The notes below the pieces were generated by a model. That model searched no databases and was not told the DNA's origin. It saw nothing but the letters and a program-made list of their open reading frames with translations. A stretch of 64,000 bases of DNA, taken from NCBI RefSeq assembly GCF_004102045.2, contig NZ_CP029684.2, positions 1,116,001 to 1,180,000 of the forward strand, given 5' to 3'. Positions 52,429 to 60,428 of the stretch are shown one piece after another. The translations under genes were made by a program, and so were the position numbers. The first letter of the stretch is position 1; every line of letters begins with the position of its first letter. Source of the stretch: Oenococcus sicerae. GTDB lineage: Bacteria; Bacillota; Bacilli; Lactobacillales; Lactobacillaceae.

Positions 52429-53245
52429 ATTACCAGAAGTCGAAACGGTTAGACGCGGTTTAAAAAAATATTTCGCTAATGAAAAAATTCAGCAGGTCAA
52501 GCTGCTTTATCCCAAACTGCTTGTGACCGATGAAAAACAATTTTTAAAACGAGTGACCGGCTCGATTGTGACGCGAATCGATCGACGCGGTAAATTTTTG
52601 CTGATTCGGCTTGATAATCAGTCGACGATCGTTTCCCACCTTCGTATGGAAGGACGTTATTCGGTCGAAGAGTCCGATCAAGCGCCGCACAAACATACTG
52701 AAGCAATTTTTCAATTAGTTAATGGTAACCAAGTTTTTTACGATGATACACGCAAATTTGGCAGAATGCAGCTTGTGAAAACCGGTGACGAGGCTAAAGC
52801 GGTCAAGTCAATTGGATCAATGGGACCAGAGCCGACTGAACAGACATTGACTTCGACTTATTTTTTCAACCGATTACAAAAATCTAAAAAAGCCGTCAAA
52901 GCTTGGCTGCTAGATCAAAATAATCTTGCTGGCATCGGAAATATTTATGCAGATGAGGTTTTATGGTTAAGCAGAATCAGTCCTTTACGACCAGCCAATG
53001 AGATCAATTCAACTGAAGCCGATAATTTGCGTGAGAACATCATTTCCGAGCTGGCTTTTGCGATCAAAAACGGTGGGTCAACGGTTCATTCTTTTATTGA
53101 TCCAGCAGGGGAGTCGGGACATATGCAGGATAAACTGCATGTTTATGGCCGAGTTGGCCAATCTTGTGAGCGCGATGGTGAGAAATTAATTAAAATAAAG
53201 TTAGCACAAAGAGGAACGACTTATTGCCAAAAATGTCAGAAATAA
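52421..53245 (+). CDS. mutM: Formamidopyrimidine-DNA glycosylase, with altered zinc finger
   Basis: Enzyme of 274 residues removing 8-oxoguanine and FaPy lesions. Catalytic Pro2 and Glu3 are in MPELPEVETVRRG; Lys-containing GRRGKFLL-type (RRGKFLLIRL, about 57-66) and NLAGIGNIYADEVLW (helix-two-turn-helix) are intact. The C-terminal zinc finger normally has CxxC...CxxC. Here it reads Cys249-E-R-Asp252 ... Cys269-Q-K-Cys272, so the second ligand is Asp. The conserved finger Arg264 is kept. GGAGGAGAG ribosome-binding site. Start fixed by the N-terminal proline requirement. Confidence 0.95.
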   Translation: MPELPEVETVRRGLKKYFANEKIQQVKLLYPKLLVTDEKQFLKRVTGSIVTRIDRRGKFLLIRLDNQSTIVSHLRMEGRYSVEESDQAPHKHTEAIFQLVNGNQVFYDDTRKFGRMQLVKTGDEAKAVKSIGSMGPEPTEQTLTSTYFFNRLQKSKKAVKAWLLDQNNLAGIGNIYADEVLWLSRISPLRPANEINSTEADNLRENIISELAFAIKNGGSTVHSFIDPAGESGHMQDKLHVYGRVGQSCERDGEKLIKIKLAQRGTTYCQKCQK

Positions 53246-53247
53246 AA

Positions 53248-53847
53248 ATGAAGAAAATTGGTCTGACTGGCGGGATCGGCAGCGGTAAGACCACCGTTTC
53301 AACTATTTTTCGCGAATTGGGTTATACGATTATTGATGCTGATCAAGTTGCTCGCCAAGTTGTCATGCCGGGTCGTTTTGAATTGGAAGAGATCAAGGCG
53401 GCTTTTGGGCTCGAAATTATGCAAGGTGTCTCTTTGAATCGCAAAAGATTAGGCGAAAACGTTTTCGCAAATCCTCGAGCGCTGAAAAAATTAAATGCCA
53501 TTATTCAGCCTTCGATCCGACAGCTGGTGCAAATGCGCATGGAATTTTTTGAAAACGAAGGCCGGATTCGGACGCTGATTTTAGATATTCCTTTACTTTA
53601 CGAAGGCGGCTGGGATAAAAAAATGGATGCGACGATCGTTGTAAATGCAGATAAAAAAACACGGTTAGATCGGATAATTGCTCGTGATCATCTAACCGAA
53701 CAACAGGCCAGCAATAGAATTGCTGCCCAAATGCCGCTTGAAAGCAAAACCGAAATGGCTGATTTCGTCATCGATAATACGGGCGATCGATCGGATCTAA
53801 AAGCTGCAGTGTTAACGTTTATTTCTGAAAATGACTTACATCCATGA
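53248..53847 (+). CDS. coaE: Dephospho-CoA kinase
   Basis: Kinase of 199 residues from ATG 53248 (MKKIGLTGGIGSGKTTV); ATG 53233 would add five residues and overlap mutM. P-loop GGIGSGKTT at 8-16, DADQVARQV, LDIPLLYEGGW and ARDH/NRIAAQMP lid motifs are present. It completes CoA synthesis. A weak ribosome-binding context and close spacing to mutM imply coupling. Overlaps dnaB by 4 bp. Confidence 0.94.
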   Translation: MKKIGLTGGIGSGKTTVSTIFRELGYTIIDADQVARQVVMPGRFELEEIKAAFGLEIMQGVSLNRKRLGENVFANPRALKKLNAIIQPSIRQLVQMRMEFFENEGRIRTLILDIPLLYEGGWDKKMDATIVVNADKKTRLDRIIARDHLTEQQASNRIAAQMPLESKTEMADFVIDNTGDRSDLKAAVLTFISENDLHP

Positions 53848-55115
53848 TTGAAAAACAAACACAATTAAACGCTTACTGGCATTTAAGAATTCAAGTCGTT
53901 AATTTTGACAGCAACGATTTGAAAAATTTGACTGATTTCTATTTGCCGATGGTTGGCACGGATGCTTTTGCTGCGTATTTAGCTTTACAGAATTTCGATG
54001 ATTTTAATGACCAATTAAACGAACTGCTGGATTTACTGAATATTTCTCTATTAGCCTTTGATGATGCTCGGAAAAAGTTAGAGGCGACTGGGCTGCTGAA
54101 CAGTTATTTATCGGCTGGAAATTTGTTGTTTGTGATTAAAAAGCCTTTGGCTAAAGAGATTTTTTTTGCCGATGACTTACTTTCGAGCTTTTTTTTCAGT
54201 GTTGCTGGGAAAGCTAGATTCCAAAAATTATCGATGCAGCTGCAAAAAGAAGCCATGCCTTTATCCGCTGTGAAAATGAATGCTAATTTTTATGAAGCAT
54301 TTGGCAATATTAATTTGAAACGGCCTGATGTAGCGACGGCATCCTTGTCTGCAAAAAAACTTAGAAAACCGCTGATTGAAGAGAATAAAGATACTTTTAA
54401 TTTTGATTTAGTGGCTGCAAGTTTGAAAAAATATGGTGTTTCCCCAGATGAAGTCGCTAAGGAACACAATTTCATTCTTTCACAGCATTTGATTTATGGA
54501 TTTTCCGAAGAAAAAATGATCGATCTGTTGGCGAGTGCTCTTTTGATCGACAAAAAAACGGTTGATCACACACTTTTTCGTCAACAGCTTGAAAAATTGG
54601 CATTGAAATTGCCCGAATCAGACTCAGTACCTGTATCGGCAGCTGTTGTTCAAGGACATGAGCAAGTTAAACTCAATCGTGACGAACGGCAGCTTGTTCA
54701 AGCAGCTAAAGGACTTCCGCCTTTTCAATTTTTAGCTCAATTAAAAAAAATGCGAGGCGGTATTGTGACGAGCGCCGAACAAAAGAATATTGATCATTTG
54801 GTTGATCTCGGATTAAAACCGGAAGTGATCAATATTTTAATTCATCAGATATTAGTGGGGATGGAATCAACTAATTTGCCAGCGGCTCTTTCACAAGCAA
54901 TTGCCGATTCTTTTTTGCAGTCGCACGTTCAAAATGCTGGTGAGGCGATCCTTTCGGTTAAATCTCGGCAAGAAAAGCAAAGTGAAAAACGTTATTCGAA
55001 ATATAAACTGGTTCAAAAAGAAAAAAAGATCGACTACGGCAGCGCTAAAAAAACTGATAACCAGCTAGCATTAGATGCTTTAGCCAAATATCAGCGAGAG
55101 AAGAAACCTTCATGA
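53844..55115 (+). CDS. dnaB: Replication initiation and membrane attachment protein DnaB
   Basis: Gram-positive primosome protein of 423 residues. The N-terminal winged-helix domain contains FYLPMVGTDAFAAYLAL (about 31-47). The C-terminal DnaB/DnaD domain (about 285-350) contains LPPFQFLAQLKKMRGGIVTSAEQK and the conserved GLKPEVINILIHQIL. It is unrelated to the E. coli DnaB helicase; with DnaD and DnaI it loads the helicase. nrdR, commonly between coaE and dnaB, is absent. Overlaps dnaI by 4 bp. Confidence 0.92.
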   Translation: MIEKQTQLNAYWHLRIQVVNFDSNDLKNLTDFYLPMVGTDAFAAYLALQNFDDFNDQLNELLDLLNISLLAFDDARKKLEATGLLNSYLSAGNLLFVIKKPLAKEIFFADDLLSSFFFSVAGKARFQKLSMQLQKEAMPLSAVKMNANFYEAFGNINLKRPDVATASLSAKKLRKPLIEENKDTFNFDLVAASLKKYGVSPDEVAKEHNFILSQHLIYGFSEEKMIDLLASALLIDKKTVDHTLFRQQLEKLALKLPESDSVPVSAAVVQGHEQVKLNRDERQLVQAAKGLPPFQFLAQLKKMRGGIVTSAEQKNIDHLVDLGLKPEVINILIHQILVGMESTNLPAALSQAIADSFLQSHVQNAGEAILSVKSRQEKQSEKRYSKYKLVQKEKKIDYGSAKKTDNQLALDALAKYQREKKPS

Positions 55116-55915
55116 AACTGGATGAAATTTTAAAAAATGCACAAATCAGCCAATTTATTAACGAGAATGGTCTTACGGAAAAACAGCAGCTGCTGGAAGA
55201 TAATTTGGATGTTTTAAATGACTATATTAGTCAAACGCAGCAGCCCTTATTTCCAGATTATGATCCAAAATTACTTTTAATTGATGATAAAATTGATATT
55301 TTCTATGAAAAATCGACGGATGCACTGCCGGAAAATTTATTGCGAATTGGACAATCTAAGAGCCTATCGAATGTTTCCTTTGCTGATTTTCAGGTCGATG
55401 AGCAGCGTAATGAAGCTTTTATTGCTGCGATCAGTTTCGTAGAACATTACACCTTGGATCAAAAATTTCGTAAGGGCATTTATTTGTGGGGCAATTTCGG
55501 TGTTGGCAAAAGTTATTTGATGTCAGCCATGCTCAATGAACTCGCAGCTAAGCATGTTGAAACCGCTTTTGTAACTATTTCTGCCTTGATAAATCGCTTA
55601 AATGAAAGTCAAATGTTGGAAAAACAACGGTTGATTCGCAAAATTGCGCATAGCCGCGTGCTTGTTTTTGATGATTTAGGTGCTGGTGATCTGACAACTT
55701 GGTTTCGCGATAATGTCATTGCCGCCATTTTGGATGATCGAATGAATTATCAGCGGCCAACTTTTTTTACTTCTAATTTTGATATTAAGTCCTTGCAAGA
55801 CCAGTATCTAGCCGTGGCGCGTGGAGTTGCAGAACCGATCAAAGCGGCTCGGATCGCTGAGAGAATCAAATTTTTGAGCAATGAAATCAAAATGGGTGGT
55901 GAAAGCCATCGCTGA
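55112..55915 (+). CDS. dnaI: Primosomal helicase loader DnaI
   Basis: AAA+ ATPase of 267 residues. Walker A WGNFGVGKSYL (about 129-139), Walker B RVLVFDDLGAG (about 185-195) and TSNFDIKSLQ sensor region are visible. The N-terminal domain (1-90) would bind the replicative helicase. It is coupled to dnaB. It ends exactly where the convergent DUF2507 gene ends. Confidence 0.94.
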   Translation: MKLDEILKNAQISQFINENGLTEKQQLLEDNLDVLNDYISQTQQPLFPDYDPKLLLIDDKIDIFYEKSTDALPENLLRIGQSKSLSNVSFADFQVDEQRNEAFIAAISFVEHYTLDQKFRKGIYLWGNFGVGKSYLMSAMLNELAAKHVETAFVTISALINRLNESQMLEKQRLIRKIAHSRVLVFDDLGAGDLTTWFRDNVIAAILDDRMNYQRPTFFTSNFDIKSLQDQYLAVARGVAEPIKAARIAERIKFLSNEIKMGGESHR

Positions 55916-56341
55916 TCAGTCAATAAAGACACTGAAAATGACACGACTCTTATCATCTGATTGATAAGAGCATTCAGTCGACCGATGAGTTTGCTGCTGA
56001 ATTTCTTGAGCTAAGAAACCGGCCTCAAGAAAAAAAGAGGGCTTATCAGTTGCAGCATTTCTTAATTTAATAGCATCACCAAGCAGCAGCCAAGTTTCTT
56101 TGCCTGCTTTTTGCGATGATATTTCAATATCGCCCCAGCCGGCAGCTGAGAAGAATTCTTGAATGCCATTTAATGTTTTTGTATAGAATTGCCGAGCAAC
56201 TTCTTTGCCTGCATAATAAAGAATGTCATCGGCATCATCCTTTAAAATATCGTTTAAGATGCCATCACGAAGCAAAGCCAATGAGAAGGCTGTCTGATTA
56301 TTTTGGAACTCTGAAAGTTTTTTGTATGCGTCCTTTTTCAC
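55916..56341 (-). CDS. DUF2507/YslB-family protein
   Basis: Soluble protein of 141 residues with GTG start at 56341. LRDGILNDILKDDADDILYYAGKEVAR (about 24-50) and the fold pattern match DUF2507, a small NO-sensor-like (TRAPP/V4R-type) domain of unknown role beside murI in many lactic bacteria. TATACT on the - strand (56349-56354) ends 7 bp before the GTG, with no Shine-Dalgarno, so the message may be leaderless. A perfect 9-bp hairpin (CTCTTATCA / TGATAAGAG, 55947-55970) lies within its 3' coding end. Confidence 0.8.
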   Translation of the reverse strand: MKKDAYKKLSEFQNNQTAFSLALLRDGILNDILKDDADDILYYAGKEVARQFYTKTLNGIQEFFSAAGWGDIEISSQKAGKETWLLLGDAIKLRNAATDKPSFFLEAGFLAQEIQQQTHRSTECSYQSDDKSRVIFSVFID

Positions 56342-56348
56342 ACTTGTT

Positions 56349-56398
56349 AGTATAGCTTTTTGTAAGTGTTCAGAAAAGTTTCATTAAAATTCTATACT
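56349..56398. promoter_or_regulatory. Back-to-back promoters for DUF2507 and murI
   Basis: Only 63 bp separate the two divergent start codons. TATACT on the - strand (56349-56354) and TATACT on the + strand (56393-56398) each lie 6-7 bp before their start codon. The -35 regions must overlap in the middle and are weak by sequence. Confidence 0.55.
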
Positions 56399-56404
56399 AT
56401 AGAT

Positions 56405-57250
56405 ATGGATAATCGAGCAATTGGCTACATAGATTCTGGCTTGGGCGGTCTGACTGTTGTCCGCGAAGCTTTAAAACAATTACCGAATGAATCGGTCTAT
56501 TTTGTTGGTGACGAGGCGCGCATGCCCTATGGTCCGCGTCCGGCTGAAGAAATTAAGAAGTTCTCTGTACAAATGGCTGATTTTCTAGTTGAACAGCATG
56601 ATATCAAACTGCTGGTTGTCGCTTGCAATACTGCTACGGCGCAGGCACTGCCGGCCTTAAGAGCACATTTATCGATACCGGTCATTGGTGTTATTAATGC
56701 AGGTGCTGTTAGCGGTATCAATGCAACGAGAAACTTGCATGTTAATGTCATTGGTACTCAGTCAACAGTTGAATCAAAAACCTATTATGAGCAGCTCAAA
56801 GCCTTAAATGCCGATCTCGTGATTCGCCAAAAGGCGCTACCAGAGTTTGTTCAACTGGTTGAACATGATCAAGCCGGTACGGTAGAAGCGACGCAGATCA
56901 TATACGATGCTTTGCATGATTGGATACATGAAGATCTTGATGGCCGTAAGCCAGATACACTGGTTTTAGGCTGTACCCATTTTCCAATTTTAGAAAAAGA
57001 GATTCAAAGGGCTGTTGGCCCCGCTGTTACAGTTGTAGATCCAGCGCTGGCAGAAATTGGCCAGACAGCTGAAATTTTGGCACAAAAGCACCAATTGCAT
57101 GATTCTTCATTAGCAAATAACCATTTGGCAGATGTTTACTACACAACGGGAAGTATCAAACGCTTTTCAAAATTCGCGCAAGAATGGCTGGCTAACGATC
57201 ATTTAACGGTCAGAGAATTGCAAATTACTGAAAAAGGTCTTCACAAATGA
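56405..57250 (+). CDS. murI: Glutamate racemase
   Basis: Enzyme of 281 residues from ATG 56405 supplying D-glutamate for peptidoglycan. Asp10 and Ser11 in YIDSGLGGLTVV, catalytic Cys in VACNTATAQAL (about residue 74) and the second catalytic Cys in LGCTHFPIL (about 184-192) are present. The frame is open further upstream to GTG 56366, but that part runs through the promoter. No Shine-Dalgarno. Overlaps the next gene by 4 bp. Confidence 0.96.
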   Translation: MDNRAIGYIDSGLGGLTVVREALKQLPNESVYFVGDEARMPYGPRPAEEIKKFSVQMADFLVEQHDIKLLVVACNTATAQALPALRAHLSIPVIGVINAGAVSGINATRNLHVNVIGTQSTVESKTYYEQLKALNADLVIRQKALPEFVQLVEHDQAGTVEATQIIYDALHDWIHEDLDGRKPDTLVLGCTHFPILEKEIQRAVGPAVTVVDPALAEIGQTAEILAQKHQLHDSSLANNHLADVYYTTGSIKRFSKFAQEWLANDHLTVRELQITEKGLHK

Positions 57251-57777
57251 ATTATTTAATTTTCAGCGATACGCATGGCGACCGGCAAGAATTCGAAGCA
57301 ATTCTTCATCGATATCAGCACGATCCCGAGATTGCAGCAATATTTTATAATGGTGATTCGGAATTCGACGATGGCGACCCAATATGGCAGGGAATTCACA
57401 CTGTTTTAGGCAATATGGATTTTTACGACGGCTATCCGATTGAAAATGTTTACAAAAATCAAAAAGATGATATCATAATTTACCAAACTCATGGACATTT
57501 GGCCAGAGTTGCTGATGGTTTGCAAATGCTTGATGAGTTAGCTGAAAAACAGCAAGCTAACATTGTTTTATTTGGACATACACATGTTGTTTTTACTGGA
57601 GAATATGATCATAAATTATTTATTAATCCAGGCTCAACAACATATCCCCGCGGACCACGACGCGAAATTGGCGGTACTTACGTGATTTTAACTGTTTCAG
57701 CAAAAAAATTTGTTGTTCGATATTTTGCTAGGGATTTTCAGGAAATAGCTTCTTTGCAACAAACTTTCAAGAGATAA
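57247..57777 (+). CDS. YfcE/YsnB-family metallophosphoesterase
   Basis: Protein of 176 residues with the calcineurin-like motifs FSDTHGD (6-12), YNGDSEFD (about 36), GNMD (about 57), THGH (about 82) and FGHTHVV (about 112). MJ0936/YsnB-type enzymes hydrolyse phosphodiesters in vitro; the physiological substrate is unknown. Translationally coupled to murI; rph and the ITPase that usually lie between them in Bacillus are absent. Confidence 0.88.
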   Translation: MNYLIFSDTHGDRQEFEAILHRYQHDPEIAAIFYNGDSEFDDGDPIWQGIHTVLGNMDFYDGYPIENVYKNQKDDIIIYQTHGHLARVADGLQMLDELAEKQQANIVLFGHTHVVFTGEYDHKLFINPGSTTYPRGPRREIGGTYVILTVSAKKFVVRYFARDFQEIASLQQTFKR

Positions 57778-57819
57778 TTCGAGAACAAACTAGGTATAAT
57801 GTAGTCAGCAGGAGGAAAA

Positions 57820-58239
57820 ATGGGACTTGGCCAGATAGCTGGATTAATTGCTGCGATTGCTTTTGCCATATTGGTAATTGCCATCGTAGCTGTTCTGATT
57901 TCGATTAATCAGACCGTTAGAATTTTTAAAAAACATATTGAGCCGATCGCAAGCGATGCTGACCAGATTACTGCCACGACTAAATCACTTCTGAGTGATT
58001 TAACCAGTAAAGTCGAACGTTTAGATCCTGTCATTCAAGCAACGGCCGATTTAGGCTCAACGATCAGCCATTTTACGGACAAAATCAATAAAAAAGAGAC
58101 TGAAGTTGTTGATAAGCGAACCAAAGTTAAAAGAGCTGTCAAAAATTTTGCCAGCTCGGCAATTAAATCCGGTGTCGCACTTAGTGCTGGACAAGCGGTG
58201 TTTGACCGATTCAAAAAGAGCCGATCAAAGAAAGGATAA
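57820..58239 (+). CDS. DUF948-family membrane protein
   Basis: Protein of 139 residues with one N-terminal helix (about 7-29) and a long helical, coiled-coil-like cytoplasmic or surface part (35-105) before a basic end (KKSRSKKG). This is the DUF948 pattern, commonly paired with a YtxH protein as here (3 bp apart) and linked to general stress in Bacillus. CAGGAGGA ribosome-binding site. Confidence 0.82.
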   Translation: MGLGQIAGLIAAIAFAILVIAIVAVLISINQTVRIFKKHIEPIASDADQITATTKSLLSDLTSKVERLDPVIQATADLGSTISHFTDKINKKETEVVDKRTKVKRAVKNFASSAIKSGVALSAGQAVFDRFKKSRSKKG

Positions 58240-58242
58240 GAC

Positions 58243-58761
58243 ATGGCAAAAGGACTGATAGCAGGAATCATTGCAACAGCTGCTGCTTATGCAGCATTTA
58301 AAGCTTTGCCTCAAGCAAAACAAGACGAGTTGGTTGTAAAAGCTAAAGAAGCTGGCAACAAACTTAAGGATCTCGGTTATGACGCCGCCTATGCTGGTGC
58401 TGACTTAGCCGGTGACCTTTCTGAGAAAGCCAAGGACAAAGTTGGTGAAGTCGATGAACAGCTGAAGAATTCCAAATACGCGGATACTTATCAAGATGTT
58501 AAAGACAAGGCGGCTGATATAGCAAGCCAGGCTTCTCCTTATCTGGATAAGGCTAAAGATACTGCTAATGACTTGATCGATAAGGCAAGTCCATATGCAG
58601 ACAAAGCTAAAGATGCCGTATCACCATATCTTGGCAAAGCTAAAGACACAATTGACGATTTACGCCAGCATTTTTCCAAAGAGGCTATTAATTTAGAAGA
58701 AGATGACGCTTTGAAAGATGACTTAACTAAGCCAGATGAGGACGAAAAGACAAATAATTAG
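58243..58761 (+). CDS. YtxH-like, repeat-rich stress protein
   Basis: Protein of 172 residues: a short N-terminal hydrophobic helix (4-24), then a charged Ala/Lys/Asp-rich amphipathic region (40-145) containing the internal repeats SPYLDKAKDTANDLIDKA, SPYADKAKDAV and SPYLGKAKDTIDDL. Such 11-residue periodicity resembles apolipoprotein- or LEA-like helices. The tail (150-172) is strongly acidic. Cotranscribed with the DUF948 gene, terminated just downstream. Confidence 0.78.
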   Translation: MAKGLIAGIIATAAAYAAFKALPQAKQDELVVKAKEAGNKLKDLGYDAAYAGADLAGDLSEKAKDKVGEVDEQLKNSKYADTYQDVKDKAADIASQASPYLDKAKDTANDLIDKASPYADKAKDAVSPYLGKAKDTIDDLRQHFSKEAINLEEDDALKDDLTKPDEDEKTNN

Positions 58762-58764
58762 ACG

Positions 58765-58800
58765 AAAAACCAGGATTTATACCTGGTTTTTATTTTTTTT
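58765..58800 (+). terminator. Terminator after the YtxH-like gene
   Basis: AAACCAGG / CCTGGTTT stem, 7-nt loop, T-rich tail. Confidence 0.92.
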
Positions 58801-58815
58801 AAAATATTTTGTTAA

Positions 58816-58829
58816 TGTAAGCGCTTGCA
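58816..58829. promoter_or_regulatory. cre site upstream of ccpA
   Basis: TGTAAGCGCTTGCA fits the cre consensus fully and lies 43 bp before ccpA, near or over its promoter (TATACT at 58855-58860). It implies autoregulation. The sequence is nearly identical to the site before ptsH. Confidence 0.75.
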
Positions 58830-58871
58830 TTATGCTTTTACAATCGTTATTATTTATACTAGGTAAAAGTA

Positions 58872-59855
58872 ATGGCAGAAAATAAACAACCAACAATATA
58901 TGACGTCTCTGAAAGAGTAGGCGTGAGCTTGGCAACTGTGAGCCGAGTTGTTAATAATAATGGAAAAGTTAAAGACGAAACCAGGCAGAAAGTCCTTAAG
59001 GCGATTAAAGAATTAAATTATCGCCCCAACGCAATGGCTAAGGGGCTGGCCAGTTCTAAGACAACAATGATCGGAATGGTTATTCCAGACCTGACTGATT
59101 TATACTACGCTGAATTAGCACAGGGAATCGATGCAGTTGCTAAAATTTACAACTATTCTGTGACTTTAGCAGTGTCTGATGACAATCCTGAAGCTGAAAA
59201 AGCTGCCTTAAATACTTTGATCGATAAACATGTCGATGGCATGATCTACATGGGCAATAAAACCTCAAAAGAGATGCTTCATCTTTTGGAAGAATCTCCT
59301 TTCCCAGTTGTTTTTGCTGGTTCAGTCGATCCTGATAACAAACTCCCATCAGTTAACATAGACTACGTTAAAGCTTTCAAACAAGTTGGCCTGACTTTAA
59401 AAAAGAATCTTAAGGATTCCAAAATTGCCCTAGTAGATAATCCGGGTGAAAGCAGTTTGTCGGATCTGCGTAAAGAAGGATTTTTGAGTGCCGTCCCTGG
59501 AGGCAAAATATACGAGTCTGACGACGATTATCAAGCTGGATATAATTTAGCACATCATTTGTACAAAGACGGCATCAGGGCCGTTATTACAGGTGAAGAT
59601 GAACCCGCAGTCGGCATTCTCAACTATATGCAAGATAACGGTATCAAAGTACCTGATAAATTTCAGATAATTTCCTCTAATGACACAAAATTGGTTAACA
59701 TGACTCGGCCAGCTATTTCTTCAGTTACACAACCAAAATTTGATATCGGCGCTGTGGCGATGCGTCTATTGACGAAATTGATGTCCGACCAAAAAGTTGA
59801 TGATCCTGAAGTTCTTTTACCACATGAATTCGTCATGCGAGACACAACAAAATAA
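58872..59855 (+). CDS. ccpA: Catabolite control protein A
   Basis: LacI-family regulator of 327 residues. The helix-turn-helix TIYDVSERVGVSLATVSRVVNNNGKVKDETR (8-38) and hinge helix YRPNAMAKGLAS are typical. The core contains the sites for HPr-Ser-P contact. It represses or activates genes at cre boxes when glycolytic intermediates are high. Four cre boxes are in this window, including one before ccpA itself. It is shorter by about 5 residues than Bacillus CcpA, within normal range. Confidence 0.94.
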   Translation: MAENKQPTIYDVSERVGVSLATVSRVVNNNGKVKDETRQKVLKAIKELNYRPNAMAKGLASSKTTMIGMVIPDLTDLYYAELAQGIDAVAKIYNYSVTLAVSDDNPEAEKAALNTLIDKHVDGMIYMGNKTSKEMLHLLEESPFPVVFAGSVDPDNKLPSVNIDYVKAFKQVGLTLKKNLKDSKIALVDNPGESSLSDLRKEGFLSAVPGGKIYESDDDYQAGYNLAHHLYKDGIRAVITGEDEPAVGILNYMQDNGIKVPDKFQIISSNDTKLVNMTRPAISSVTQPKFDIGAVAMRLLTKLMSDQKVDDPEVLLPHEFVMRDTTK

Positions 59856-59863
59856 AAAAAAGC

Positions 59864-59892
59864 TTGCAAAATATTTTTTATTCCCGTAAAAT
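59864..59892 (+). promoter_or_regulatory. Promoter of tRNA-Lys
   Basis: TTGCAA (59864-59869), exactly 17 bp, TAAAAT (59887-59892); the tRNA begins 24 bp later. Confidence 0.7.
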
Positions 59893-59915
59893 GTTTTTGT
59901 TGCTTAAAAAGCAAT

Positions 59916-59989
59916 GCCCCTTTAACTCAGCTGGTTAGAGTAGGGGATTTTTAATCCCAAGGTCCCCGGTTCGAGTCCGGGAGGGGGCA
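59916..59989 (+). tRNA. tRNA-Lys (anticodon TTT)
   Basis: 74-nt cloverleaf: acceptor GCCCCTT / AGGGGGC (one T.G), D arm ACTC / GAGT, anticodon loop TTTTTAA with TTT, T arm CCCGG-TTCGAGT-CCGGG, discriminator A. Only four of five anticodon-stem pairs form (first position G27.A43). CCA is not encoded. It stands alone with its own promoter and terminator. Confidence 0.93.
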
Positions 59990-60016
59990 CTAGATGCAAA
60001 TCTGGTGTCCTTGGGA

Positions 60017-60043
60017 ATAACCGCCGTTATGGCGGTTTTTTTG
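60017..60043 (+). terminator. Terminator after tRNA-Lys
   Basis: AACCGCC / GGCGGTT stem, GTTAT loop, T7 run. Confidence 0.93.
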
Positions 60044-60399
60044 TGCCTAAATACCGGTGTGATAGCAGGCTTTAACAGCATTTATGTATGCCCATAGAGA
60101 ACCCTCCAATAGGGACAAATGAAATATCTACAATGCACGAGGAAAGGACTGGAACCCGCGAAGCTAGGTTTCGTTTCCTCAACCTCTTAAAAATAGCAAT
60201 CAAAAGAGCCGGCTACACAATATTCGCTCAAGAAACAGGGGAAACAAGTTTAAGGCTGAAAAAGCGTCACATTCTAAGAATTTTAAGCTCTGAAGCAGTT
60301 TCAGCTATGTTATTGACTTAATTTGAAAATTTGACAACCTTCAGTTTTGCGGAGAATATAGATGTGAAATGACCATATGCTAGATAATGGCTTCTTAAG
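60044..60399. other. Unexplained intergenic stretch with a strong hairpin
   Basis: About 355 bp between the tRNA-Lys terminator and the next terminator. A frame of 77 codons (60088-60321) is open but has no ribosome-binding site, no recognisable domain and unusual composition, so I do not call it a gene. GAGGAAA (60139-60145) pairs exactly with TTTCCTC (60174-60180), with an inner CGAA / TTCG stem. The composition is richer in G and C than its surroundings. It may be a decayed element next to a tRNA or an RNA gene. Confidence 0.4.
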
Positions 60400-60424
60400 A
60401 AAAAAGAGCCAAAGCTCTTTTTAG
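60400..60424 (-). terminator. Terminator of the 59-residue gene
   Basis: AGAGC / GCTCT stem with T6 on the - strand, 10 bp after the stop of the small gene. Confidence 0.75.
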
Positions 60425-60428
60425 AAAA

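Noticed and set aside
53454-53469. CGAAAACGTTTTCG palindrome resembling cre
   Set aside because: It is inside coaE coding sequence, far from a promoter, and differs at both outer bases; probably chance.
55947-55970. 9-bp perfect hairpin near the dnaI end as terminator
   Set aside because: No T run on either side; it is inside DUF2507 coding sequence and may be chance.
60088-60321. 77-codon open frame after tRNA-Lys
   Set aside because: No ribosome-binding site, no recognisable domain, odd composition; kept only as an unexplained region.
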